Positions 15,765 through 22,921 of a stretch of 64,000 nucleotides of DNA are shown here, piece after piece (position 1 is the first letter of the stretch; each line of letters opens with the position of its first letter). Position numbers and translations under genes: made by a program. The notes below the pieces were generated by a model. It saw only the letters and a program-made list of their open reading frames with translations, did no database searches and had not been told where the DNA came from. The stretch covers positions 1 through 64,000 of the forward strand of contig CBINGY010000017.1 in NCBI GenBank assembly GCA_966250325.1, read 5' to 3'. Source of the stretch: Jiulongibacter sp966250325 (GTDB taxonomy: Bacteria > Bacteroidota > Bacteroidia > Cytophagales > Spirosomataceae).

Positions 15765-17114
15765 ATGATCACAGAGCAACTCATTCGCAAATACGACGTA
15801 CCAGGTCCAAGGTATACCTCCTACCCCACCGTGCCGGCCTGGAATCTTTCAGACTTCAATTTGCCCGACTGGCAGCTTGAAATCAAAAAAACTTTTGCTG
15901 AGAATCATCATATCGGAATATACATTCATCTCCCTTATTGCGAGAGCTTATGTACATTTTGTGCCTGCCACAAGCACATCACCATAAACCATTCCGTAGA
16001 GGAACCCTATATAGACGCCCTGCTGAAAGAATGGCAACTGTACCTTTCTCTTTTTGACCAAAGGCCTGTTCTTCAGGAGTTGCATCTCGGAGGTGGAACG
16101 CCCAGCTTCTTTTCCCCGCAAAACCTCAAAAGGCTACTTGACGGAATACTGAAGGAGGTTATTATTCCCCAGAATGCCGCCTACGGATTTGAAGGGCACC
16201 CCATGAATACTACTCGCGAGCACCTCCAGACCCTCTATGATCAGGGATTCAGAAGAGTGAGTTTCGGGGTGCAGGATTATAACGAGCAGGTCCAGCAGGC
16301 CATCCACCGGGTTCAGCCGTTTGAAAAAGTGAGGGAAGTAACCACAATGGCAAGAGAAATTGGTTACACATCGATCAGTCATGATCTCGTTTATGGGCTT
16401 CCGTTTCAAACCATCGGAAGCATTTCAGATACCGTTTTAAAAACTTTGGAGCTGAGGCCAGACCGGCTTTCTTTTTATAGTTATGCTCATGTTCCCTGGA
16501 TTAAAGGGAATGGTCAACGTGGTTTTTCTGAAGATGATTTGCCCCTTGGAAATGCAAAACGAAGTTTGTACGATGCCGGTAAACACCTGTTTGAAAAAGC
16601 AGGGTACATGGAAGTAGGCATGGATCATTTCGCTCTGCCCGATGACGAGCTTTTCCATGCCCGGGAAGAGGGCCGTTTGCACCGTAATTTTATGGGATAT
16701 ACCACAGAAAACGCCCCTGTTCTTATCGGGCTTGGAGTTTCTTCTATTGGGAATACCACCCGTTCTTTCGCCCAGAATGAAAAAAGTCTGAAAACTTATC
16801 TTGAAAAGGTCAATGAGGGATATTGGCCCGTAATTAAAGGTCATTTGCTCTCTGAAGAAGATGTGCTTTCTGCTCAAATCATTGAAGAGATCATGTGTGG
16901 ATTTCAAACGCACCGGCTGGCTGAATTTGCAGAGCGACATCCTGAAATTTACCCGCGACTTCGGGAAATGGAAAGAGACGGAATACTTACTTTTAATACC
17001 CGTGATATCTGGGTGAAACCTCACGGAAAAGCCTTTGTACGGAACATCGCCATGCTCTTTGATGAATATCTAGGAGAAAAGCAGGAGCAACGTGTTTTTT
17101 CCCGGACAATTTGA
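15765..17114 (+). CDS. hemN: oxygen-independent coproporphyrinogen III dehydrogenase
   Basis: A 449-residue radical-SAM enzyme that decarboxylates coproporphyrinogen III to protoporphyrinogen IX in anaerobic haem synthesis. The SAM cluster motif CxxxCxxC is Cys59-Cys63-Cys66 in YCESLCTFCAC, with the extra Cys68 typical of HemN. The N-terminal KYDVPGPRYTSYPT is a HemN hallmark; LHLGGGTPSFF is the glycine-rich SAM-binding segment. The C-terminal DGILTFNTRDIWVKPHGKAFVRNIAMLFD also fits true HemN rather than HemW. Length equals E. coli HemN. Monocistronic, cytoplasmic. Confidence 0.95.
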   Translation: MITEQLIRKYDVPGPRYTSYPTVPAWNLSDFNLPDWQLEIKKTFAENHHIGIYIHLPYCESLCTFCACHKHITINHSVEEPYIDALLKEWQLYLSLFDQRPVLQELHLGGGTPSFFSPQNLKRLLDGILKEVIIPQNAAYGFEGHPMNTTREHLQTLYDQGFRRVSFGVQDYNEQVQQAIHRVQPFEKVREVTTMAREIGYTSISHDLVYGLPFQTIGSISDTVLKTLELRPDRLSFYSYAHVPWIKGNGQRGFSEDDLPLGNAKRSLYDAGKHLFEKAGYMEVGMDHFALPDDELFHAREEGRLHRNFMGYTTENAPVLIGLGVSSIGNTTRSFAQNEKSLKTYLEKVNEGYWPVIKGHLLSEEDVLSAQIIEEIMCGFQTHRLAEFAERHPEIYPRLREMERDGILTFNTRDIWVKPHGKAFVRNIAMLFDEYLGEKQEQRVFSRTI

Positions 17115-17236
17115 TCAGGGCTGTAACCTCAGGTTTTCCCCGGATGCCAGAATTGCTCGGGTCGATGTATGGCTTGTATGGCTTCGCTGTTCCAATATCA
17201 TCTGGCAGTCCACAGGATTTTTGATCCAAAATTTCC

Positions 17237-17244
17237 TACTTTTG
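17237..17244 (+). promoter_or_regulatory. candidate -7 element of gltX
   Basis: TACTTTTG fits the TAnnTTTG consensus and lies 22 bases before the gltX ATG, a spacing similar to the ychF promoter. The upstream TTG is not in the expected place. Confidence 0.4.
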
Positions 17245-17266
17245 CAGCCCATTTTTAAAATTAAGT

Positions 17267-18763
17267 ATGTCTGTAAGAGTACGTTTTGCACCCAGCCCTA
17301 CCGGGCCGCTTCATATCGGGGGAGTTCGCACTGCCTTGTATAACTACCTTTTTGCAAAAAAACATAAAGGTGATTTTATTCTGAGAATTGAAGATACCGA
17401 CCAGAACAGGTATGTGGAAGGAGCAGAACAGTACATTATTGACAGCCTCAGGTGGCTGGGTCTGGAGTTTGACGAAAGTCCGGCCGGCGGACCTCATGCA
17501 CCCTACCGGCAGTCGGAGCGAAGAGAGATTTACAAAAAATACGCTGAGCAGTTAATTAACACGGGGAAAGCTTATTATGCGTTTGATACGGCAGAAGAAC
17601 TGGAAGCTATGCGAAAAGAACTTGACGCTGCCAAAGTGGATAATCCCTCCTACAATTCGGTGACACGAATGAGCATGAAAAACTCATTCACCCTCTCAAA
17701 AGAAGAAGTAGATAGCCGTCTGGCTGCAGGCGAGCCGCATGTGATTCGTCTCAATGTGCCCATCAAGGAAGAAGTGAGGTTTAAAGATGCTATACGTGAT
17801 TGGGTGGTGGTTCACTCCAGTACCATTGATGATAAGGTACTTATGAAAGCCGATGGCATGCCTACGTATCACCTGGCCAATATTGTGGATGACCACGAAA
17901 TGGGAATCACCCATGTGATTCGTGGAGAAGAATGGCTGCCCTCTGCTCCGCTGCATGTTTTACTTTACCGGGCCTTTGGCTGGCAACACCCCGAGTTTGC
18001 TCATCTTCCGCTTTTGCTTAAGCCAGAGGGAAATGGTAAACTAAGTAAACGGGACGGACTTCTGGGAGATTTCCCGGTGTTCCCAATGGAATGGAAAGAC
18101 GAAGCCACCGGTGATGTATCCCGCGGATTTAAAGAGGATGGGTACCTGCCAGAAGCCGTTTTGAACTTTCTGGCTTTGCTGGGATGGAACCCGGGCACCG
18201 AGCAGGAGCTATTCTCGCTTGAAGAGCTGATACAGGCATTCAGTCTGGAACGTATTAACAAATCGGGAGCACGATTCGATATTCAGAAAGCCAAATGGTT
18301 TAATCAGCATTATGTCAAAAACCTTTCTGATGACGTGCTTACGGCAGAGGTCAACCAACAGGTCAAAAATGAAAAACTGGCTAAACAGCTCGTAAAACTC
18401 ATGAAAGACCGGGTGACTTTTGTCAGAGAAATTGTTTCTGAGGTGCCGTATATTTTTTCAGCACCTGCAGAATACGACATGACTGTTGCCGAGAAGAAAT
18501 GGGATGATCTGGCCAGACAAGCCATGCCCATTATCGTCGATCTGGTAAAAAATGTGGATGACTTTACGACTGAAAACATTCATCACGCCATCTGGGAGGG
18601 GCTTCCGCAACATGAAATCAAGCCCGGCAAGGTAATGCAGGCTCTACGTTTAGCTGTAACCGGGGAAGGAAACGGCCCTGATCTGAGGCTTATGCTTGAA
18701 ATACTGGGGAAAGACGAGGTGGTGAGCCGGATTGAGCGGGCTCTTAAGTTCCTTGGTCAATAG
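17267..18763 (+). CDS. gltX: glutamate--tRNA ligase
   Basis: A 498-residue class I aminoacyl-tRNA synthetase that charges tRNA-Glu. The HIGH-type motif is in FAPSPTGPLHIGG (residues 7-19), the editing/acceptor region has LRIEDTDQNRY, and the KMSKS-type motif is KLSKRDG at about 260. The C-terminal anticodon-binding domain ends with RLMLEILGKDEVVSRIERAL. A ten-to-twenty residue insertion around VFPMEWKDEATGDVSRGF is normal for Bacteroidota GltX. Monocistronic, with a TAnnTTTG element upstream and a strong terminator downstream. Confidence 0.97.
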   Translation: MSVRVRFAPSPTGPLHIGGVRTALYNYLFAKKHKGDFILRIEDTDQNRYVEGAEQYIIDSLRWLGLEFDESPAGGPHAPYRQSERREIYKKYAEQLINTGKAYYAFDTAEELEAMRKELDAAKVDNPSYNSVTRMSMKNSFTLSKEEVDSRLAAGEPHVIRLNVPIKEEVRFKDAIRDWVVVHSSTIDDKVLMKADGMPTYHLANIVDDHEMGITHVIRGEEWLPSAPLHVLLYRAFGWQHPEFAHLPLLLKPEGNGKLSKRDGLLGDFPVFPMEWKDEATGDVSRGFKEDGYLPEAVLNFLALLGWNPGTEQELFSLEELIQAFSLERINKSGARFDIQKAKWFNQHYVKNLSDDVLTAEVNQQVKNEKLAKQLVKLMKDRVTFVREIVSEVPYIFSAPAEYDMTVAEKKWDDLARQAMPIIVDLVKNVDDFTTENIHHAIWEGLPQHEIKPGKVMQALRLAVTGEGNGPDLRLMLEILGKDEVVSRIERALKFLGQ

Positions 18764-18816
18764 TCGGTCGCCAAACCAGGTGAAACGGGAAATTATCATT
18801 TTGTAAATTATCAATG

Positions 18817-18848
18817 AATGCGTCATCTCTGTGACGCATTTTTTATTT
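18817..18848 (+). terminator. gltX terminator
   Basis: AATGCGTCA (18817-18825) and TGACGCATT (18832-18840) form a 9-bp stem with a six-base loop, followed by TTTTATTT. Confidence 0.8.
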
Positions 18849-19047
18849 CAAAAAACAATTGATAAGAACAAAGTATGATTGGAACTTCCATCAAATCCTT
18901 TTGTTATAACCGCGAAATCAAAAACCATCCGCATTTCTGACCATTCATCGTATCTTTCACCGCTACATCAAGATTTTACGGAGGTTTTTGAAAGTGTATC
19001 TAATTTTGTTTCACCGGTTGCGTCAGCAGCCACAACAGAACGCAAAT

Positions 19048-19254
19048 ATGACCAAGAAAAAAGAAACCGAAGAAAAACCGAAAGTCCATAAAGACCTGGA
19101 GGGTTTCGATATCCGTATCAACACGTTTGGAGAGATTCAGATGAGCTACGATATTGAGCGTATCAACGACTTTTTGAATCGTACGGTAGATGATAAAAAA
19201 CTACGGGATGTGGATATAGAAAAGCAAACAGCTAAAACGAAAAAGAAAAAGTAG
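19048..19254 (+). CDS. small charged conserved protein
   Basis: A 68-residue protein from the ATG at 19048, whose sequence begins MTKKKETEEKPKVHKDL. An earlier in-frame ATG (18988) would add 20 residues of a different character and is less likely. The middle part LEGFDIRINTFGEIQMSYDIERINDFLN looks like a compact helix-forming conserved core, while both ends are Lys/Glu-rich. Similar short proteins are found as hypothetical genes in Cytophagales. No function can be given. Its stop is followed at once by a tandem repeat array. Confidence 0.55.
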   Translation: MTKKKETEEKPKVHKDLEGFDIRINTFGEIQMSYDIERINDFLNRTVDDKKLRDVDIEKQTAKTKKKK

Positions 19255-19342
19255 CTTCGACAGGCTCAGCTACCGGGCTTCGACAGGCTTAGCTTCCGGG
19301 AATCGACAAGCTCAGCTACCCGGGTTCGATAAGCTCAGTTCG
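19255..19342 (+). repeat. tandem repeat of a 23-bp GACAGGCTCAGC-type unit
   Basis: Four imperfect units: 19255-19277, 19278-19300, 19301-19324 and a partial one at 19325-19342, each built around TTCGACAGGCTCAGC then TACCGGG. The array abuts the stop codon of the small gene upstream. The same core, inverted, appears within the dnaX tau linker at about 45174-45190, so it is a dispersed element. Confidence 0.8.
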
Positions 19343-19429
19343 TTGACTTCGGCAATCTAAGTCACTGTTAACCAAGCGGCTGAGCCGGTAGAAGCCAACC
19401 ATTTTATAAACCTATTTACAAAACATCTT

Positions 19430-20209
19430 ATGAGAAGTCATGAAATAGACTACAAAATCCTGGGGGAAGATATCCAGGTGGTTGAAATTGAACTTGATCC
19501 CAACGAAACCGTCATTGCTGAAGCCGGAAGCATGCTTTTTATGGAAGATGGCATCACCTTTGAAACCAGAATGGGCGATGGCACCCAGGCCAATCAATCC
19601 GTTTTAGGAAAATTGTTTCAGGCTGGTAGCCGAATGCTTATGGGTGAGTCGCTTTTTATGACGCACTTCACCAATCGTGGTTATGGCAAAAAGAAAGTGG
19701 CTTTTGCCGCTCCTTACCCGGGTACCATCAAAGCAGTAGATCTGAGCCAGATCTACCAGAATACCTTGATTGTACAGAAAGACGCTTTCTTATGTGCTGC
19801 CATGGGAACCAGCATCAATATTCACTTCAATAAGCGATTTGGAGCTGGCTTATTCGGTGGTGAAGGGTTCATTCTGGAGAGAATTCAGGGGGATGGCCTG
19901 GCATTCATTCACTCAGGCGGTGTGGTGATGGAAAAATACCTGAACAATGAGACCTTACGCATAGACACCGGCTGCATCGTAGGCTACGAGCCTCAGCTTA
20001 ATTTTGATATTCAGGCAGCTGGTGGCCTACGAAGCATGATTTTTGGTGGAGAAGGAATGTTTCTGGCCACGCTTTCGGGCACCGGGAAAGTATGGATTCA
20101 ATCACTGCCTATCTCAAAACTCATACAGCGACTTTCTCCTGCAGGAGGAAATTCCAATAAAGAAGGTGGTTCTGTATTGGGCGGTCTGGCCAACATGTTT
20201 GAAAGCTAA
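19430..20209 (+). CDS. TIGR00266/AIM24 family protein
   Basis: A 259-residue protein. The opening HEIDYKILGEDIQVVEIELDPNETVIAEAGSMLFM and later GEGFILERIQGDGLAFIHSGG, LRIDTGCIVGYEP and GGEGMFLATLSGTGKVWIQSLP are the recurrent beta-roll motifs of the AIM24-like family (TIGR00266). The fold is a triangular beta-prism of tandem strands. The bacterial proteins are cytosolic and of unknown biochemical role; the yeast namesake is mitochondrial. Length is standard. It is followed by a hairpin and T tract. Confidence 0.88.
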   Translation: MRSHEIDYKILGEDIQVVEIELDPNETVIAEAGSMLFMEDGITFETRMGDGTQANQSVLGKLFQAGSRMLMGESLFMTHFTNRGYGKKKVAFAAPYPGTIKAVDLSQIYQNTLIVQKDAFLCAAMGTSINIHFNKRFGAGLFGGEGFILERIQGDGLAFIHSGGVVMEKYLNNETLRIDTGCIVGYEPQLNFDIQAAGGLRSMIFGGEGMFLATLSGTGKVWIQSLPISKLIQRLSPAGGNSNKEGGSVLGGLANMFES

Positions 20210-20222
20210 ATTGACCTTACAT

Positions 20223-20264
20223 GGAAGTTGTCAGTTTATAAAAAGCAGGCAACTTCCTGATTTT
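20223..20264 (+). terminator. probable terminator
   Basis: GGAAGTTG (20223-20230) pairs with CAACTTCC (20250-20257), 19-base loop, followed by TGATTTTT. The long loop lowers confidence. Confidence 0.45.
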
Positions 20265-20290
20265 TACTGCATCTGTTTGGTAAAAATTCT

Positions 20291-20695
20291 ATGAGAAAAC
20301 CGAGCTATCTTCTCTTACTTCTGATGCCCTTTTGTTCGTGGGGTCAAAAAACAGCCATTCGTGTTTACGACATTCTGGAAGTTAAAAATGAGTTTGAAAA
20401 AGAGGCACTCTATTTCTATGAACAGAACTGGAAACTCTTCAGAGATATGGCTCTCTCGAAAGGATTCATTACAGAGTTTAGTCTGGAGCGAGCACCAAAA
20501 TCTGATAGTTCTTTTACCATCATCCTTTCCACCGGGTTCTCCGGAAAAGAACAATTTGAAAATGTAGAGCAGCACTTTGAACCTATCATGAAATCAATCA
20601 GACTGGGTGGTCCTGTGGTCATGGGAACCGCTGACTTCAGATCCTACTTTTTAAGTCGTCAAAGCTTCGAGTCCAATGTATTGACCGGGCAATAG
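20291..20695 (+). CDS. secreted protein of unknown function
   Basis: A 134-residue protein with a signal peptide MRKPSYLLLLLMPFCSWGQ. The mature 115 residues (YDILEVKNEFEKEALYFYEQNWKLFRDMALSKGFITEFSLER...) alternate helix and strand in a way that recalls dimeric alpha-beta barrel (ABM/EthD-like) proteins, ending with FRSYFLSRQ. That would fit a small periplasmic stress or binding protein, but this is a fold guess only. It lies 21 bases before a DinB-family gene in the same direction. Confidence 0.55.
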   Translation: MRKPSYLLLLLMPFCSWGQKTAIRVYDILEVKNEFEKEALYFYEQNWKLFRDMALSKGFITEFSLERAPKSDSSFTIILSTGFSGKEQFENVEQHFEPIMKSIRLGGPVVMGTADFRSYFLSRQSFESNVLTGQ

Positions 20696-20716
20696 AACTA
20701 TCTAACTGTACCAGTA

Positions 20717-21217
20717 ATGAAAACCTACTTTGAAGAATTGGCCGCATATAACTCCTGGGCAAATGGGCTGATATGTGATTGGTTAAGCAAGATTTCTGAT
20801 GAACAATGGAACCGCCCACTGAAAAGTAGTTTCCCATCGGTAAGAGATACCGTTATCCATCTGGTAGGAGCTGAGAACGCCTGGTGGCAGCGATTGCGAA
20901 AAGACCAGCAGATTGTATGGATTCCTAATACATTTCAGGGCACCAAAGCGGAGGCCCTGGAGCTTTGGAGAGAATCTTTTTCCCATCTGGAGGAGTTTGT
21001 CAAAGAATTGTCTGCCACTCAGCTCTCAGAAAACCTTGATTTCAAACGACTGAACGGGGAAGCTAACCGAATGAAAATCTCTGAAGTACTGGCTCATGTT
21101 TTTAATCACAGCACCTACCATCGTGGCCAGCTGGTCACGTTACTTAGGCAAGTAGGTTTTACAGATGTGAGCAGCACCGATCTTCTCAATTTTTACCGAA
21201 GCAAACCGTTGAATTAA
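20717..21217 (+). CDS. DinB family protein
   Basis: A 166-residue four-helix bundle protein of the DinB/YfiT-like superfamily. The opening YFEELAAYNSWANGLI, the first metal-ligand helix VIHLVGAENAWWQRL and the final HSTYHRGQL (HxxxHR) place three histidines for a divalent metal. Members act as metal-dependent transferases or thiol-S-transferases (for example bacillithiol-linked), but the substrate of this one is unknown. Typical length. It converges with the sulfatase gene two bases on. Confidence 0.85.
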   Translation: MKTYFEELAAYNSWANGLICDWLSKISDEQWNRPLKSSFPSVRDTVIHLVGAENAWWQRLRKDQQIVWIPNTFQGTKAEALELWRESFSHLEEFVKELSATQLSENLDFKRLNGEANRMKISEVLAHVFNHSTYHRGQLVTLLRQVGFTDVSSTDLLNFYRSKPLN

Positions 21218-21218
21218 C

Positions 21219-22712
21219 TTATTGGGTTAATTCCAAAAACCGGTTTTTCATCTGGTCTAAAACCTCTGGTTGATTTCGGGCGAGGTTCTGCCTTTGGCCC
21301 GGATCCTCCTTCAGATTAAACAGTTGATCCTCTGGGGAAAATCCGGTTTCGTTATTGACATGCTCCACCACTGCAGGGCCACCTCCAGCGGGAATATAGA
21401 CCCAATTATCTTTTCTTAAACATAACCTTCCCATTCCCTGCTGCACCAGTTCTGTTCTACCTTCTGGCTTTCTGCCAAGAAGTACCTCGAGATAATTCCG
21501 GCTATCGTATTGATTCCCTTTCTGACCGGTTAAAGACTTGAGACTTGCAGCGAGATCCAGCTGAGAAAAAATGGCCTCACTTACTCCAGGCTTAACTTTT
21601 CCCTTCCAGTAAACCAGCAAAGGAACGCGGGTACCGGCCTCATACAGGCTGTATTTACCTCCTCTCAGCGGCCCGGCCGGAGTATGGGAGCCCAGTTTTT
21701 CCACCGCCTCATCGTAATACCCATCATTGAGTACCGGGCCATTGTCTGAACTGAAAATGATAAGCGTATTCTCCAGCAAACCCTCTTTTTCAAGCTTGTC
21801 AAGGAGCTTTCCAACACAATAATCGGCCTCCAGAATGGCATCACCACGCGGTCCCATCCCAGATTTTCCGGTAAACCGCTCATTTGGAACCCTGGGTACA
21901 TGTGGCTCATGCAAGGCATAACAAAGAAAAAATGGCTTTGACTTATTCTGATCAATAAACCCAAATGCCTCATTGAGAAACACTTCATACATGGTTTCAT
22001 CGGTCCATAGGGCTGATTTGCCACCCTTCATGAAGCCAATACGGGGTACTCCGTTATGTACGGACATGTTGTGCCCATGCTGCCATTTCTGCTTTGTCAT
22101 CAGTTCGGGATGGGTTATAGCAGTGGGTTCACCCTCAAAATTTTCTTTGTAATTCACATAAAGCGGATCTTCCACACTCAGATTTTCTACCCGCTTATTT
22201 TTGACATAAACCGTGGGCACCCGATCATTGGTGGCGGCCATGATGTAGCTGTAATCAAAACCCAGCTCATTGGGCCCGGGGGTTATTTCTTTGTTCCAAT
22301 CAATAAACCCATTCCCTAAACCGAGATGCCACTTTCCTACCACCGCGGTGGCATAACCGGCAGATTTGAAATTATCTGCCATTGTAAGAGTATCGGGATG
22401 GATAAGCAATGGAGCATCTCCCGGCAATACTCTGGCCTGTTGGTTTCGCCAGGGATAAATTCCTGTCAATAACGAGAATCTGCTGGGTGTACATGTAGCA
22501 GAAGTGGCGTAAGCTTGTGTAAATCGCAGCCCTTCCAAGGCCAATCTATCCATATTTGGTGTTTGCAACGAACCTGACTTATATGCACTTACATCACCAT
22601 AGCCGAGGTCATCGGCATAAATAATGATTACGTTGGGTTTTACATGGGATCTTTTTTCATAGAAGGAAATAAGGGTAAGGAGTATTCCGGCAAGAGCGAC
22701 TGATTTCAACAT
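21219..22712 (-). CDS. formylglycine-dependent sulfatase (arylsulfatase family)
   Basis: A 497-residue enzyme with an N-terminal hydrophobic segment that may be a signal peptide or anchor (VALAGILLTLISF). The active-site motif CTPSR with Cys74 is of the Cys type and must be oxidised to formylglycine by a maturase. Metal ligands are visible in NVIIIYADDLGYGD and in LIIFSSDNGPVLND; GKWHLG is the second sulfatase signature. The C-terminal DLAASLKSLTG region completes the fold. Probably periplasmic and active on sulfated glycans or small esters. A second sulfatase lies at 36.1 kb. No FGE or anSME gene is in the window. Confidence 0.93.
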   Translation of the reverse strand: MLKSVALAGILLTLISFYEKRSHVKPNVIIIYADDLGYGDVSAYKSGSLQTPNMDRLALEGLRFTQAYATSATCTPSRFSLLTGIYPWRNQQARVLPGDAPLLIHPDTLTMADNFKSAGYATAVVGKWHLGLGNGFIDWNKEITPGPNELGFDYSYIMAATNDRVPTVYVKNKRVENLSVEDPLYVNYKENFEGEPTAITHPELMTKQKWQHGHNMSVHNGVPRIGFMKGGKSALWTDETMYEVFLNEAFGFIDQNKSKPFFLCYALHEPHVPRVPNERFTGKSGMGPRGDAILEADYCVGKLLDKLEKEGLLENTLIIFSSDNGPVLNDGYYDEAVEKLGSHTPAGPLRGGKYSLYEAGTRVPLLVYWKGKVKPGVSEAIFSQLDLAASLKSLTGQKGNQYDSRNYLEVLLGRKPEGRTELVQQGMGRLCLRKDNWVYIPAGGGPAVVEHVNNETGFSPEDQLFNLKEDPGQRQNLARNQPEVLDQMKNRFLELTQ

Positions 22713-22921
22713 GAGGCTGGGTTTGAAAATTGAATATATTGAAAAAAGATGGAATGCGAGATATTGGAGATTTTTGACACCGCGTTCAAGGGTAGAAACT
22801 GGTCAGACTTCAACGAAGTCAGACCTGAAAGATGAAGGTTTCTGGTTCCATAATTTCTCAGTTTGAATTGAAATAAATTCACTCTTTGAAATTAATTTCT
22901 TGAACGAAGGTTTATAAAATA

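Noticed and set aside
15647..15880. Plus-strand open frame across the terminator and hemN start
   Set aside because: It overlaps the true hemN start in another frame and encodes no recognisable protein.
19255..19342. Second possible CRISPR-like repeat
   Set aside because: Units are contiguous without spacers and vary in sequence.
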